In this document: positions 48,982-59,899 of the stretch, one piece after another
How the letters are laid out: each line of letters starts with the position of its first letter
Position numbering within the stretch: the stretch's first letter is position 1
From: Whalleya microplaca
Taxonomy: Eukaryota > Ascomycota > Sordariomycetes > Xylariales > Xylariaceae
Assembly: GCA_022497155.1 (NCBI GenBank)
Contig: MU385727.1
Span: 62,001-126,000 of the forward strand
Direction: 5' to 3'
Length of the DNA stretch: 64,000 bases
Position numbers and translations under genes: made by a program
The notes under the pieces: generated by a model
What the model was told of the DNA's origin: nothing
Database searches by the model: none
Seen by the model: the letters and a program-made list of their open reading frames with translations, nothing else

Positions 48982-51489
48982 TTAATCGACCTCCCAACTG
49001 CGACTTTCCTCGATTTCCAGTGAGCTCTGCCGACTGGTAGTAGTTATTCGGGGGATGCTATCGTCGCTGCTGTTCTGTTTATATCTCGCCATGGCGTAGT
49101 CTTCGTCGTCGCTCCAATCGCTGAAGTCACCATCGGAATAATCCCACTGGACCGGGATCTTTTCGCCTCCCTCGCCAAAGCCAAAGACCAGACCCCTCCA
49201 CTCACCGGCGGCGATCTTAGCAGCTACCTTGAGCATAAGATTGACAAGATGGCTTGGCGGGCTCAGCAAGATTTCTACCGTCTTGTGCACGATTTGTCTC
49301 GGTAACCGACGGACGATGTCTAAGCGGCCCGCTGAACGTCTTCGGGTAGGTGGTGAGAAGAGATTAGCTGCAGGCGGCAGTGGTGATAGACCTCTTCGGC
49401 TGATAGACATTGTGTGCGTTCGTGGCCGCTTTCGAACTTGCGGCCGCTCCTCCAATGCCGTTGAAAGCGACTCGTCCACTGCCCCATCTACAGGCACTGG
49501 GCAAACCTCGTTGTCGTCGGTATGAGTGGGAGAGCATGGCATGGATGAGCTGGTCTGGTCTGTGTGGTCTGTGTTGTCTGTAGCCCCTGCCGAGCTTGGG
49601 ATGAAGGTCTTGTCCGTATTTGGCGTTGCTGTGTAGTCTGATGTGTCCCTTGCTGCATGCAGCGTATGCCTGGGGAGAATAATGTTTTCATGCGGATGAG
49701 GGAACTGCGGTATAGACGGAGTGATTGGCCGTGATGATGGCGGTGACGGAGGTAGCGGGGTGATTGGAGAATGCCAGGACTGTACGCTGTGGAACGAATC
49801 GGTAGACTCAACGGGTGACGTCTCATCAGACCGTGGCGGCACTGGAGGGGGACGTCTCACTATGTTGACAGGTTCCCTTGACTTTGAGGGAGGCGACGTT
49901 ACCACGGTGAGTTGTGGAGGAGCAGTAAACGCCCGACCGGCCAACATCCGGCTCATTCGCTTCCTTGTGAGGTTTACAGGGGCGATGCGGCCAGAGCCCT
50001 CGAAAGATGAAGGCTCATCGTCAGCCTCGTCGCCCAATTCCTGCCCTCCTGCTGGATCGAAAAGGGTGGGGTTCGACGAGTTTGTTTCTTGATCACTTAA
50101 GCCAGCATTTCCTGCTTCTTGGTCACGTTTAACTGCATCTCCCGATGAAGCCTCCACTGCAGCTTTGGGCCCTTGTGATCCCACTACTTCCACTCCTTTT
50201 GAGTCTGTAGCTTGATCAACATTGTTTTCTGCTTTCCGTTGTAGCTTTGCTTCCTGAACCATAGTGTTGGTCACTCTTGCTTCTCCCATGCTTACAACAT
50301 GTTCTATCTGTTTCGTAGAAATGCTAGATTCTATCGCACTTGGGAGGTCATCAGATTTTTCGCCACTGTGTTTTGGTTGGCCATTTCGGATAGTGCCCCG
50401 TGTTGAAATTGCCGGTTCCAATCCTCTCAGAGGTTTGGAATCCTGTGGCAACAACCCCGGCGAATGATCTCTCAGGTGATCTGTTAGTGTCATTTCGGCT
50501 CTTGATGGATTTTCCAGCCTAGTATGATTTACTGGGATAACATCCGAAGTACTTATAACTGATTTTGGTAGCTTTATGTCACGGACTTCGTTATCCTTTA
50601 CATGATGAACCACTGGCGGCGTGGACTTAAGACTGCGCTGCTCCTCTTCCTGCTCAGCTCTCCGTTGGACTCGCCCGCGTATTTCATCGAACTCAACATT
50701 GATCTTCATAGGCTCCATATCGTCGGTAGAGACCGTAGCCCGTCTAGTCTTATCAGCGGCTGTGGGTGATGGTGAAACCGATGGCGATGATTTTGGCGCA
50801 GGACGGTGAGATAAGAACGGAGACGATATAAGATTCTTTCCTTCTGGTGTCCAGGCCTTTTTCTTGACTGGTGTGTGAGGCTCTGGCAATTCCACGGTAA
50901 AGCTTCTCTGAAATGGACACTCAGTCTTCTCAAAGAGCAAGATTTTGTCTAAGACATTTCTCAGCACCAAGGTGCGCTCTGTGTCATCAGGCTCGGAGAC
51001 CGGCAATTCGATTCTCCAGTATTGCGGGCGGCGTATCTGCAAGACGAACCTGCTATTATCCTCGGCGATACACCAGCACTGGCTCTTCGGGAGTATAGGC
51101 TGTAGGGCGGAGCCACAGCTAAGAAAGGCTACGGAGCCTGGCGCGTGATAGATTCGGAAGGGACCTTGCGAGATTCAAGTCAATTCGGCGAGCTTGCAGA
51201 TCAGTAATACCAACATACCAACAGCGATAGTCCTCTCGAGACGAGAGGAGGCTGGCAAGGTGCCCGGACGGTCTTGGTGGTGGGTAGAAGTTTGCGATGG
51301 GCCAAAAGAAATGCGCTGGCTCGAAGTGAAAGCGATTATTTTGACGGAGGGATGGTTATAGAGTGTCTCAACTAGGTCATCGGAGCGCGATGGCGTAGAA
51401 GAGATGGAGGCGGTTGTTGGCGGAGGTGCTGTGACGACTCGGCGAGGCTGGGACGCCTCTGGGCTGGATGCGAACTTGGCGGCTTCCAT
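48982..51489 (-). CDS. INP1: Inheritance of peroxisomes protein 1 (Inp1)
   Basis: Two exons on the minus strand, 51,489-51,219 and 51,164-48,982, give 817 residues. The Inp1 domain spans roughly residues 40-170 and crosses the 54-bp intron: LYNHPSVKIIAFTSS, then LERTIAVG joined to GPFRIYHAPGSVAFLSCGSA, LQPILPKSQCWCIAED, FVLQIRRPQYWRIELP. Yeast Inp1 tethers peroxisomes to the mother-cell cortex; in hyphal fungi the homologue is less studied. The rest is long, low-complexity and rich in Ser, Pro and acidic residues, probably disordered, with a short basic helical stretch near the end (IVRRLPRQIVHKTVEILLS). The length is normal for filamentous fungi. Confidence 0.85.
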
Positions 51490-51573
51490 TGTTGCGCATT
51501 GTTCCAGCCAGAGGCAAAAAGTCAGAATATGAAAAAGAGAAGAAAATCCCGGGTAGGGCGGGCGGTATGCCTG

Positions 51574-51620
51574 GTTCCTAGATCTAGTTCCTAGATCTAG
51601 TTCCTAGATCTAGTTCCTAG
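51574..51620. repeat. 13-bp tandem repeat with palindromic core, 3.6 copies
   Basis: The unit GTTCCTAGATCTA is repeated with no visible change. Each unit junction contains the 10-bp palindrome CTAGATCTAG. It lies 85-130 bp upstream of the INP1 start codon. Confidence 0.9.
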
Positions 51621-52130
51621 GTCATGGCAAAAGGGCAGGAAAGGAACTGGCGATAGTCGGTAAGAAAGGTGAGTACATGTATCTCCCTATGCAGAAGGGA
51701 GCTTTGGAAAGCCTTAAACCTTAGATGAGATGGGTAAGGGAGTATTAGGGTTTGAAAGACAGGAGACGATTCCAATGTTAACGAGGCGTTTATTGGGAAA
51801 CTATCGGGAAACTCTCTTGTAGAAAAGGCCAATAGCACCGGCAATGCGATGGCTATGGCAGGTGACAAAGTGACGAAGTGAAATGCTAAACCAATGGAGG
51901 CAAAGGCAGATGCGCCTCTCTGTTAAGCGCCGCTATACATACATGATAGGTAGAGGTCGTTGGCGGGCAACGCCGCAACCGTTTTCCCCTTACAAGTACA
52001 TACAAGCCCACCTAGGTAGGTACATACCTGAAGCTCCGGTGGATACGTAGGAATGTACCTACTTTAGGTGCACGTGCACCCCATATACATAGATATACAT
52101 CTGTAGATCGTTATAGGTGGGGGGTCTTCC

Positions 52131-52160
52131 CCATTTTTGCCCATTTTTGCCCATTTTTGC
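52131..52160. repeat. 10-bp tandem repeat, three copies
   Basis: CCATTTTTGC is repeated three times exactly, between INP1 and the TIR-like gene. Confidence 0.9.
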
Positions 52161-52511
52161 GTTTGTTGAGACGACTGACAACGCCTACAACTACAACTAA
52201 TAAAAACTACCTAATCTATACCATCTCTTGCTGCATGCAACATCTGCAGCTCATTATCGAACCAGACCCGTCATCCGTATGCTCCATCTTACTGTAGTTT
52301 ACCTGTACAACATAGTTTCACACATCATCCACGTCTCGAGGCATACACGTATGTACATGTAGGTAATGATGTGTATGTGGATACCTACGATGTACCTATT
52401 CCGTACGTGTACTGTATATATAATAGTCACCAAAAGAGGAGAGACTACAAACGCCTACAGTTTCACTCTATCTCCATAACATCAAACAACATTCGATCAA
52501 CTTGGCTGCTG

Positions 52512-55380
52512 TCATCCGAACAACTTGCTTTGCCTTTCCAGAAACAAGACCTTCGGCCTATCCTCCTCCTCGAAACTTAAATGCTTCTCAGAAATCACCA
52601 ATGGCAAGTTCGTGGGTCCCGCCTGTAACCTCCACACGCTACTCCTATCTCCACCATCTTCACCCTCGCCTGATGGCACAAGCACCTGCTCGTACCATAG
52701 ATGCATCTTGTATGAATTCACGAGTGTCTGTATCAGCAATGCCTCCACCGCACACCACGCACGGGTGTAGTACAAGTCATCCACAAGGCTAATCACTGCA
52801 TCGCATTGTGCAATGATCATGGGCAGCGCTGAAACGCCTGCTGTCGGGTTTCCTTGGTCAATGCAAGCATAGTCCTATAGCAAAGTCTAAATCAGCTACA
52901 TCGTCAGCCGTATGCTACTGCCCCTGGATACTTACCATCCATATGTATAGTGCCTCTCGATCAACAGACCGGTGAATCTTGAGAAACTCTTCAACTGCGT
53001 CTAGCATCCGGTGGTACTGGGTGTGGTTGGCGTCATCGGGCGATTTGCCGCTGGGAAACTGGTTGATCCATCTGTAAGAGATGAAGATAATGAAGGCATC
53101 CGAGGCACGGTCATCAGGGCCGGATTCAAGCTCCTCTACCAGATTATCACTCGATCGTGGGAGCCTGCCGAAACGAGAAAATTTGGAGTACCGCATGAGG
53201 ACGAGGTTGTCGAACCTCTTCCTCTTTTCTTCGTCCCCATCGAGAGCATTAGCATAGACGCGCCGCAGTGCCCGTAAACTCTCGTGTCCCCGCTCACCAA
53301 GGAGCATGGGTCGGAGTTTCTCCTGGAAAAGCTCACGATAGGCCTTTCGGAGCCTCGCCCCGGTTTGTCGTTGTTGTAGCTGACCCTCCACGTCATCACG
53401 AAGGATTCGACGTAGCCCCTCCGACACGACTGCCTCCGTTGCTGAGTCGCCATTGAAGACCGCATAATCCAAAGCCGTGTAACCATGTTCATCAACAACA
53501 TCCATATCTACTCCAGCTTCTACCAGTTCTTGTAGATACTGGCGATGCTCATCTGATGGCTCTTTGCAAAGCGCTATAGCTGGAGTGCATTCCTCAGGTG
53601 GATTGAACTGCTCCATTGCTTCCTCATGCAATCCACCAGCCAGTAACGCATGTCCTAAAAAGAATCGAGACATCGCGAGTAAGGTGGGATCCTCGGAATT
53701 TTTAGTAATTTCCAGCCCTTTTGACGCTGCTTTGACGGCCTCATGTAAGTCTCCATGGGCAGCGTAACAAAGTGATAGGCGGGAAAGGCCGATAATTTCC
53801 CAGGTAGTAGCAATCTTTTTCCAGTGAGCTGCTATCCCTTCGTTGGCGACCTCGTTATCAGCATTGGCTTGGATCTGTCGAGCTCGCTGCACGCGTTCAA
53901 GCTGCTGTTCGATCGCCAGTTTCAGCAATTCGGGGCTTTTTTGTTGCTGGGAGAGCTGATAATTCACGACACCAAGGTTCCCAACAGCCCGACACAGCGG
54001 GAGCTCAAGGTGGAGCTTTTTTGCCATATCGTATTGAGTCTCGAACGTCCTTTTTGCGTCAGAAAGGCGGTTCATATGACGATACACTACGCCCAGCTCG
54101 CCACTATATTCGACATGCTCAGCGTTCACTTCGAAGTCAGCCAAGTCAGCCAAGAGTCTTTCTAGCAGGTCTCTAGCTACCGCGTATCGCCCGAAACGCC
54201 TGTTTGTGTTCCCAAGCCTACCGAGGACCATATTCCTACAATAGGTTGCATCCGGGAATGCCTCCGCGGACTCGCAGAGGTGGAGAGCGCTGTTAAAAGC
54301 TCGCAACGCGTCCTCCCACTCTGCACGCTGAGCGTGCAAATCTCCTTGCTCTATCAGTATCTCCCACGAGCGAACAGCTTCTACCATGGTAGCTAGAGTC
54401 GTTGCTGTAATGCCAGCCGGATCACGTAATTGAGTGAATGACTCGCCATCCTTGGGACCAAGGACACCTGCATCTTTCACAAACCCTCGATCCGAGTCAA
54501 AGAAGAATAAAGTTGCATGAAACCGATTAGGGGCAACTTCAGTCCTATGAAATTTGGCTGCTGGGATCGTGTAGCTCGTGTTCCGCGTATGCACTTCAGA
54601 GCGTTTGGACACTGCGCGCGCCAACCTCCCGGTATTGGCTATGACAGAGTATGCTTGGTGCGCTTGATATTCCTTGCCAAGCTTCTTGCCGTCATTCCAC
54701 GCGAGCGCGTATTCAGCATGGGTGGCGATACTGCGGTCTACATTAAGTTCTACATCGTAGGAGTAATCCTTTCCTTTTCCAGCTAATATCCAGCTCTGGA
54801 CAAAAGGCTGGTGCGAGTGAACACCGACGTCAGAGTTTCCGCGTTGTCCATCCGGCATCCACACATGCAGGCGAAACAGTTCATCGATGTTTCCATTCTT
54901 CACAAGGCTGCAGAGCGGAACTGCTAAGAACCCCTGAGCGCTTCGAGACGCGCTGCCCAGGGGTTGTTCTAATAGCTGACTGATAAGGGCCCCGTAAATC
55001 AAGTCCCAGATGACTGCGAGGTCTTCCGGGCTCGCGCTACTTGTAGAGCCAGTGTTCGTTTGCCGACCCTTCTTGCGCAGGAAGGCGACTGCGAGAGCTA
55101 ACCTAGCTACTTGCCGTGAAACCTCATCTTCAAGGCACGACGAGATTCCAGCAAGCCAGCTAGCAAAGGATGAATCGAAAACAACATCCTCCTCGGCATT
55201 CGATAGAGAAGCACCATCATAAGACGAAACAAATTGGGTTAACACATCGGCAGCCTCGCCACTTAACTTGGTGGCTACGGCTACGCCCTCGAGGACTTTC
55301 AAGAGCTCAGATCGGGGAATCATGTGATCATTGTCACTTTGTCCTCTGCCGTTGGCGACGGCTTTCTGGCTGTCACCCAT
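52512..55380 (-). CDS. cupin-like/TPR/ankyrin protein with C-terminal TIR-like domain
   Basis: Two exons on the minus strand, 55,380-52,936 and 52,874-52,512, give 935 residues. Residues about 150-300 look like a cupin core: VHSHQPFVQSWILAG with His188 and His190, later KFHRTEV (His278) and HATLFFFD. Residues about 335-605 are TPR-like helix pairs (WEDALRAFNSALHLCE; LGNTNRRFGRYAVARDLLERL; LGVVYRHMNRLSDAKRTFE; HGDLHEAVKAASKGLEI). About 625-665 is one ankyrin-like repeat (DEHGYTALDYAVFNGD). About 761-935 is TIR-like: FIIFISYRW at 763-771, WMDYACIDQ across the 61-bp intron, CDAVISLVDDLYY and RAWCAVE, in which Glu859 fits the catalytic Glu of TIR NADases. The HET domain shares a W(I/M)D..CI.Q-like motif, so a TIR/HET-related fold is the safe reading. 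No NACHT or NB-ARC is seen. Function is unknown. Confidence 0.8.
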
Positions 55381-55919
55381 GATAGCTATTTGATGTATTG
55401 GGTTGAGAGGAAAGACAAGTTACAACGACATACTTGCGTAGTTCTGGCATTCATAAGTAGGCTGGCAGGCTGGCAGGTGGGTCTTCGGCTATAGTTGGTA
55501 CGATATGTGAAATCCTTGCCTGGTTGGTAAAGTCAGGCTCTATACCACCCATGTTATGGCTTGGCATAGTCGGAAAAGAGTCACCTGCAAGGCGATATCG
55601 TATCTCCGTCTCGCAGGAGGCAGTCAACAAGATCCGAAGTGAGGATGACTCATTTAGTCTCTTTGCTGTGTGCTAGGTTTGCTGGAGGCTTCTACCCCTA
55701 GGACTTTATAGGTATAGCCTACATACGCACTTACTCAGTAGAATCATTTTATATGAACGTTAATAATTGTATTGTAGGAAATGAACTAGTGACCAGCTGC
55801 GATTGGTAGGTATGTGTCTCTGGTTGTGGGCCCCGGGGAATATTCACCTTGTTCTAAGTCATAGTCCTTCATCACATCTAGACAATCACTATTACAGGTA
55901 CATAGTCTATGATACGAAC
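55381..55919. other. intergenic region, TIR-like gene promoter
   Basis: Contains the upstream region of the TIR-like gene and the 3' side of the formamidase gene; nothing else recognised. Confidence 0.5.
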
Positions 55920-57572
55920 TTAAGATCCTGTTACAGCATCCTTGACTCTCTCTGTCACCGAAGCCTTGTAAGTTAACCCTCCACCGTAACTACGCTCGCT
56001 GTTTTTGCCTCCGGCCGTAACTTTACCTTCCGTCAAGCCCGTCTCAAATGCGCAGGTACTCATATCTAGCTTCTTTGCCGGCCCCGAAGGCGAGATGTCG
56101 AAGTCGAAAATATCCATGGGCAATCCCAGCGTGGTACAGGCGTTAGGTATATCAACGATACCTGCCACATGCCCCTGGACGGGCGCGCACGATAGTAGAA
56201 GATAGATCTGGTAGTCACTGTATCCAAAGCGGCGGAGATACTCGATACACCCTAGTCCCGTTGATTAGTTATGCTCGCCAGTGATTACTAGGGACATCGA
56301 GCACTTACGCAAGATGGTCTGTCGATAAGCAACTGTCACGTCCATGTAGTGCTGTTTGCCATGCTCGTCGACTGAGAAACCCTCGAAATAGATATAGCGA
56401 CCCGGACCAAACTGCGGCTCAACGGGCCCAGGGAGATAGATCGGCGACTTTAGGCCCAGGTCTGCTACTCCGTTCTTAATAACCTTGAAGTTGATCGTGA
56501 TGACACCAGCCATCTCTATAGCTCCACAGAAAGATATCTCGCCATCGCCCTCTGTTTGTAATCAGCGCCGCCTTATCTCTGACCTTCCTAGTTGGTAAGC
56601 AAGGAGGGTTAGCTAGGAGTAACTCACGCGAGAAATGCAAATCTCCGACGCTGAACTTCGCTCCCGGAACATGGACCGGCAGATATACTTTGGAACCGCG
56701 GCTCAAATTCTTAATATCGCAGTTCCCGCCATGTTCCGGACGACCGGGAATAGTTCTCGCGCCCTCCTTAGATACCTTCTCCGCGATCGTAGTATCCGCA
56801 GCACCAGCATGAGCATTCGTCGGCTCCGGAGGCTGAGCGACTATCCTCTCGAGCTTATTGGCCTGGATCAGCTCGGCCTCGCGCTTGTTCCATACGTCGA
56901 GGACCTCGGCGGAGGGCGCGCAGCCAAGGATGCCGGGGTGGATCAGGCCGGCGAACTTGACGTGCGGGATGTGGCGCGAGGTGCAGTAGATGCCTTCGAA
57001 GTCCCAGATGGCCTTCGCGGCGGACGGGTAGATCTCGTCCAGGAAGCCGCCGCCATTTTCTTTGGCAAACACGCCGGTGAATCCCCAGGGCTGGTCCTGG
57101 AAGGGTTGGACGTCCATGATCTCTACTAGGAGGAGATCACCTGGCTGTGCGCCCTCGATTTCAAAAGGACCGGTAAGGTAATGGATTTTGGTCAAGTCGA
57201 CATTCTTGATGTCGTCCGCACTATCATTGTCCTTGATCTGGCCGCCCGTCCTGAGAAGTCGTCAGCTTGCGCGAGAGCTTATTTTCTGCAGGCTTGTGAG
57301 ACTTGCCAGTCTAGGCACTCAATCTTGACTGTCTCGCCATCCTTGATGGTACCAGCAAAGGGGACTGGTTGCGTCAGTAAGTCTAGACCCTCTGTGTGTC
57401 ATATTGAGATGCCGACATACTGTCTGGGTGCCATCTGTTCTTTTCATGCTCTGTCAATTTATTTATCAGTTCATATAGCCAGAGTGGGATGACTTACATG
57501 GAGAGTTGGCTGCTCGGCTGCTGGCTTATCGAAGCTCACCTTCCCAGCGGTACGAATTTCAGTTTTACCCAT
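55920..57572 (-). CDS. formamidase/acetamidase (FmdA/AmdA family)
   Basis: Six exons on the minus strand: 57,572-57,498; 57,448-57,421; 57,364-57,307; 57,250-56,628; 56,551-56,309; 56,251-55,920, giving 452 residues. Family signatures run through the junctions: NRWHPD/IPFAGTIKDGETVKIECLDW/TGGQIKDNDSADDI, VDLTKIHYLTGPFEIEGAQPGDLLLVEI, GILGCAPSAEVL, RPEHGGNCDIKNLSRGSKV, LPVHVPGAKFSVGDLHFSQGDGEISFCGAIEM, and CAPVQGHVAGIVDIPNACTT. The enzyme hydrolyses formamide to formate and ammonia; the Aspergillus nidulans homologue is fmdS. The third intron (57,306-57,251) needs a GC-AG splice: GCAAGT is the only donor that restores DWTGGQI in frame. Two GATA sites upstream fit control by an AreA/NIT2 factor. 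Exons 1 and 2 are short and their acceptors are the least secure part. Confidence 0.9.
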
Positions 57573-57921
57573 GATGGACAGACAAGCTTCAAACTGTAGC
57601 CGGAAATACTGGTTTCTTAAGTGTGGAGGCCTAATAATAACTTCAATTACGTATCATTAGAGAGATGTATTTAGCATATAATGAGGAGTCAGCCAGTGTT
57701 CCCTGAGGTATATTATATATATCTATCAATCTTCGACAGTATACCCCGCATCACAGTACATGTATGCGGAGATGTACAAATTGCGATAGACGTCATGATC
57801 AATCGCGGTATTCCGTTATCATGACCTCTACCGATTGTGGTGGGCAGACAGAGTTACCGGATAGTCTAATAAGAGACCCGGCGTAGAAAATGTGAGTAAG
57901 TACCTCGACTAATAAGGGCGG

Positions 57922-57927
57922 CTTATC
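57922..57927 (-). promoter_or_regulatory. candidate GATA (AreA/NIT2) site upstream of formamidase
   Basis: GATAAG on the minus strand, about 350 bp upstream of the formamidase ATG. It matches the HGATAR consensus of fungal nitrogen regulators. A six-base match alone is weak; the gene's role in nitrogen release makes it plausible. Confidence 0.35.
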
Positions 57928-58030
57928 AACATCTTGTAACTCGAGTAGCTTGCCCCCACACAAAGACTGCTGCTAAGGCTGCTAAGCTTCCATACCGGGA
58001 ACGTGGAGCTGTCACATTATGCATCTGACT

Positions 58031-58036
58031 GATAAG
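58031..58036 (+). promoter_or_regulatory. candidate GATA (AreA/NIT2) site upstream of formamidase
   Basis: GATAAG about 460 bp upstream of the formamidase ATG. Together with the site at 57,922 it makes a pair in one 683-bp region, as seen in nitrogen-catabolic promoters. Confidence 0.35.
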
Positions 58037-58255
58037 CGAGCCTCGAGTTTGTATTCGTGACACCCGACCCACAGGCAATCGTCCGTCTAATACGGCTCGT
58101 ATCGTCTATCTGACGATGGCTTTCCGACAACCTGAGCTGCAGGTTAACACAAGCTCCTTAATTAATTTCGGAAGTCAGCTAAATCAGCCCGACTAACTTA
58201 GAACATGCCGTTCTGAAATCGCATCTTCTAAGACTGACCCGAAAAGCGATCCTTG

Positions 58256-59899
58256 TTACAGATTTTTCCTTCCTTCAGACTTGACTGCTTCATCATATGA
58301 TGGTGGCTGGTTACTAGGGGCAGCATCCAAATTCGCAAGCGAGAGGCTAAGAAATTCATGCCTATTCCTCCAAACTTGCTGGCTAGATGCAAATGCTTCT
58401 ATTTGCGAAGGAGGAGAATTGGGCGATGGTGGCGGGTCAGTGATCTTGGTGATGAGATAAGCCGTGGATGCTTCGGCAATGCCGTATATCAACACGCCTA
58501 GTAAAGGAACTCGTAGTAGAGTATAGAAACCAACTCCAAATCCAAATAGGAGTCCCTCGCGACTTCGAAACCAGTTCCGCTTTTGCTGCTTGGTAAGATG
58601 AATCCGCGCGAAGTACGGCTCAAGTAGCTCTCGCATCAGACTACGTGATGCAAAATATGTTTGGAGGAATACTATATATACACTGGGATTAGCAAAGCAT
58701 GTTCTTTACACGTTTTCGAAGGATTTAAATTCCGTTTCAAGAGTTCAACTCGCGAGATATCATGATAGACAAATATAGCTCCAATGAGAGGGTGAAACCC
58801 GAAAGAAATCCGGAATACATACTGATAAGGTAGCGTCTCGGCAAGAAGATTCCGGTGCCAAAAAGAAGAGCAGCCGGACCCAGACCCACAGCCTTGTTGA
58901 AGGTATAGAAGCTGGCTGCCGGAAGCACTAGGCGACCAATGTAAGGGACGTAGGACAAAGCAAAGATCGCAAGAGAGATCAATGCCTTCCGGGCGAACCG
59001 CCATACGAACATACTAATCGCTTCAGCTGTGCTTGTTGAATGCGTACTTCCATCCTTCTGCTTGTATTGGCCGAGATTTGGGTAATACATATCTCGAAGC
59101 TTGTCTGGGTCTTCGTTCTTATGCTTTTGAATATAAGTCATATCTACCCAACGCAACGAGTCCATGAACCTGCCCAGGTAGGTTAGAAGCTAGAGGGTAT
59201 TTAACGCGGAATTTTTTACGCACATATTATCCAGCGTTGGCGTGATATATCTCATGAATGTCACTGTGATACACGCCAGAGTTAGTGGCTGTAATTCAGA
59301 GTACGTCTCCAAGACGGTGCTGGGACGTCAAAGGGAAGTATCATGATGTTGGAGCCTCTGAACTGCGCCAGGAAATGATTTCTACTATAGAGAGAATGCA
59401 GCATATTCTAGGTAGACATACTGAGGAACAGAGGTATTTGAAGAACATGATTGGCAATCAAGTCGAGGCCGTTGACAATGGTATCGTCCCAAGTGGCCGC
59501 GTCAAGGTCGAAGAAGAGAGACAGAAACTTCAAGAGCAACTTGATACCAATGATCTAGACACAGTTAAAACAAATAGACTTAGGAAATCTACGTGGCATC
59601 TTACAGGAATAGAAATGGCTAAGCGAATAGCGATTCCCGCACCAACAGCTATGGCAGCCTGCTTGTAATGTGTGTTGGTGAATATTGCCGGGTTTTGCAA
59701 AGCCCTGTGAGCTAAACCAGGATTGTCAACCAGCAGGTCACCTCGATTCAGACTATATGAACCTACCCCCAACAAGTGTCAACTGAACACCCCGTAGTAT
59801 GGCGTTCAAATCGAAATGCGAAATGTCGAAAGCCTTCTTGAGCTCTTCCTTGTCGAGGTTGTCGAGTTTGTCTAGCTTGGGAATCTTTGGTTCTGCCAT
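58256..59899 (-). CDS. UsgS-like multi-pass membrane protein
   Basis: Six exons on the minus strand: 59,899-59,767; 59,711-59,605; 59,554-59,422; 59,263-59,224; 59,169-58,823; 58,671-58,256, giving 391 residues. The order of conserved pieces matches fungal proteins annotated UsgS: DLNAILRGVQLTLVG/AHRALQNPAIFTNTHYKQAA, DLDAATWDDTIVNGLDLI, MRYITPTLDNM/FMDSLRWVDMTYIQKHKNEDP, MYYPNLGQY, VGLGPAALLFGTGIFLPRRYLI, MRELLEPYF and GVLIYGIAEASTAYLITKITDPPP. Hydrophobic segments occur near residues 60-105, 195-255 and 295-330. The second half also resembles the RRT8/LDS outer-spore-wall family. The function is not established. Introns 3 and 5 are about 150 bp, the others 50-55. Taken separately, the frames look like two or three small genes; the splice joins show one. 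Confidence 0.87.

Larger units (their letters stand above)
51490..52511. other. intergenic region, INP1 promoter and TIR-like gene 3' side
   Basis: Contains the INP1 upstream region and the downstream region of the TIR-like gene, with two short tandem repeats (51,574-51,620 and 52,131-52,160). A minus open frame at 51,617-51,868 has no recognisable content. Confidence 0.5.
57573..58255. other. formamidase promoter region
   Basis: 683 bp between the formamidase start and the 3' end of the UsgS-like gene, both minus strand. It carries two GATA-factor sites, listed separately, and no gene. Confidence 0.55.

Noticed and set aside
58256..59165. Two separate small membrane-protein genes
   Set aside because: Consensus splice sites join these frames with upstream exons to 59,899 into one UsgS-like protein with conserved motifs in order.
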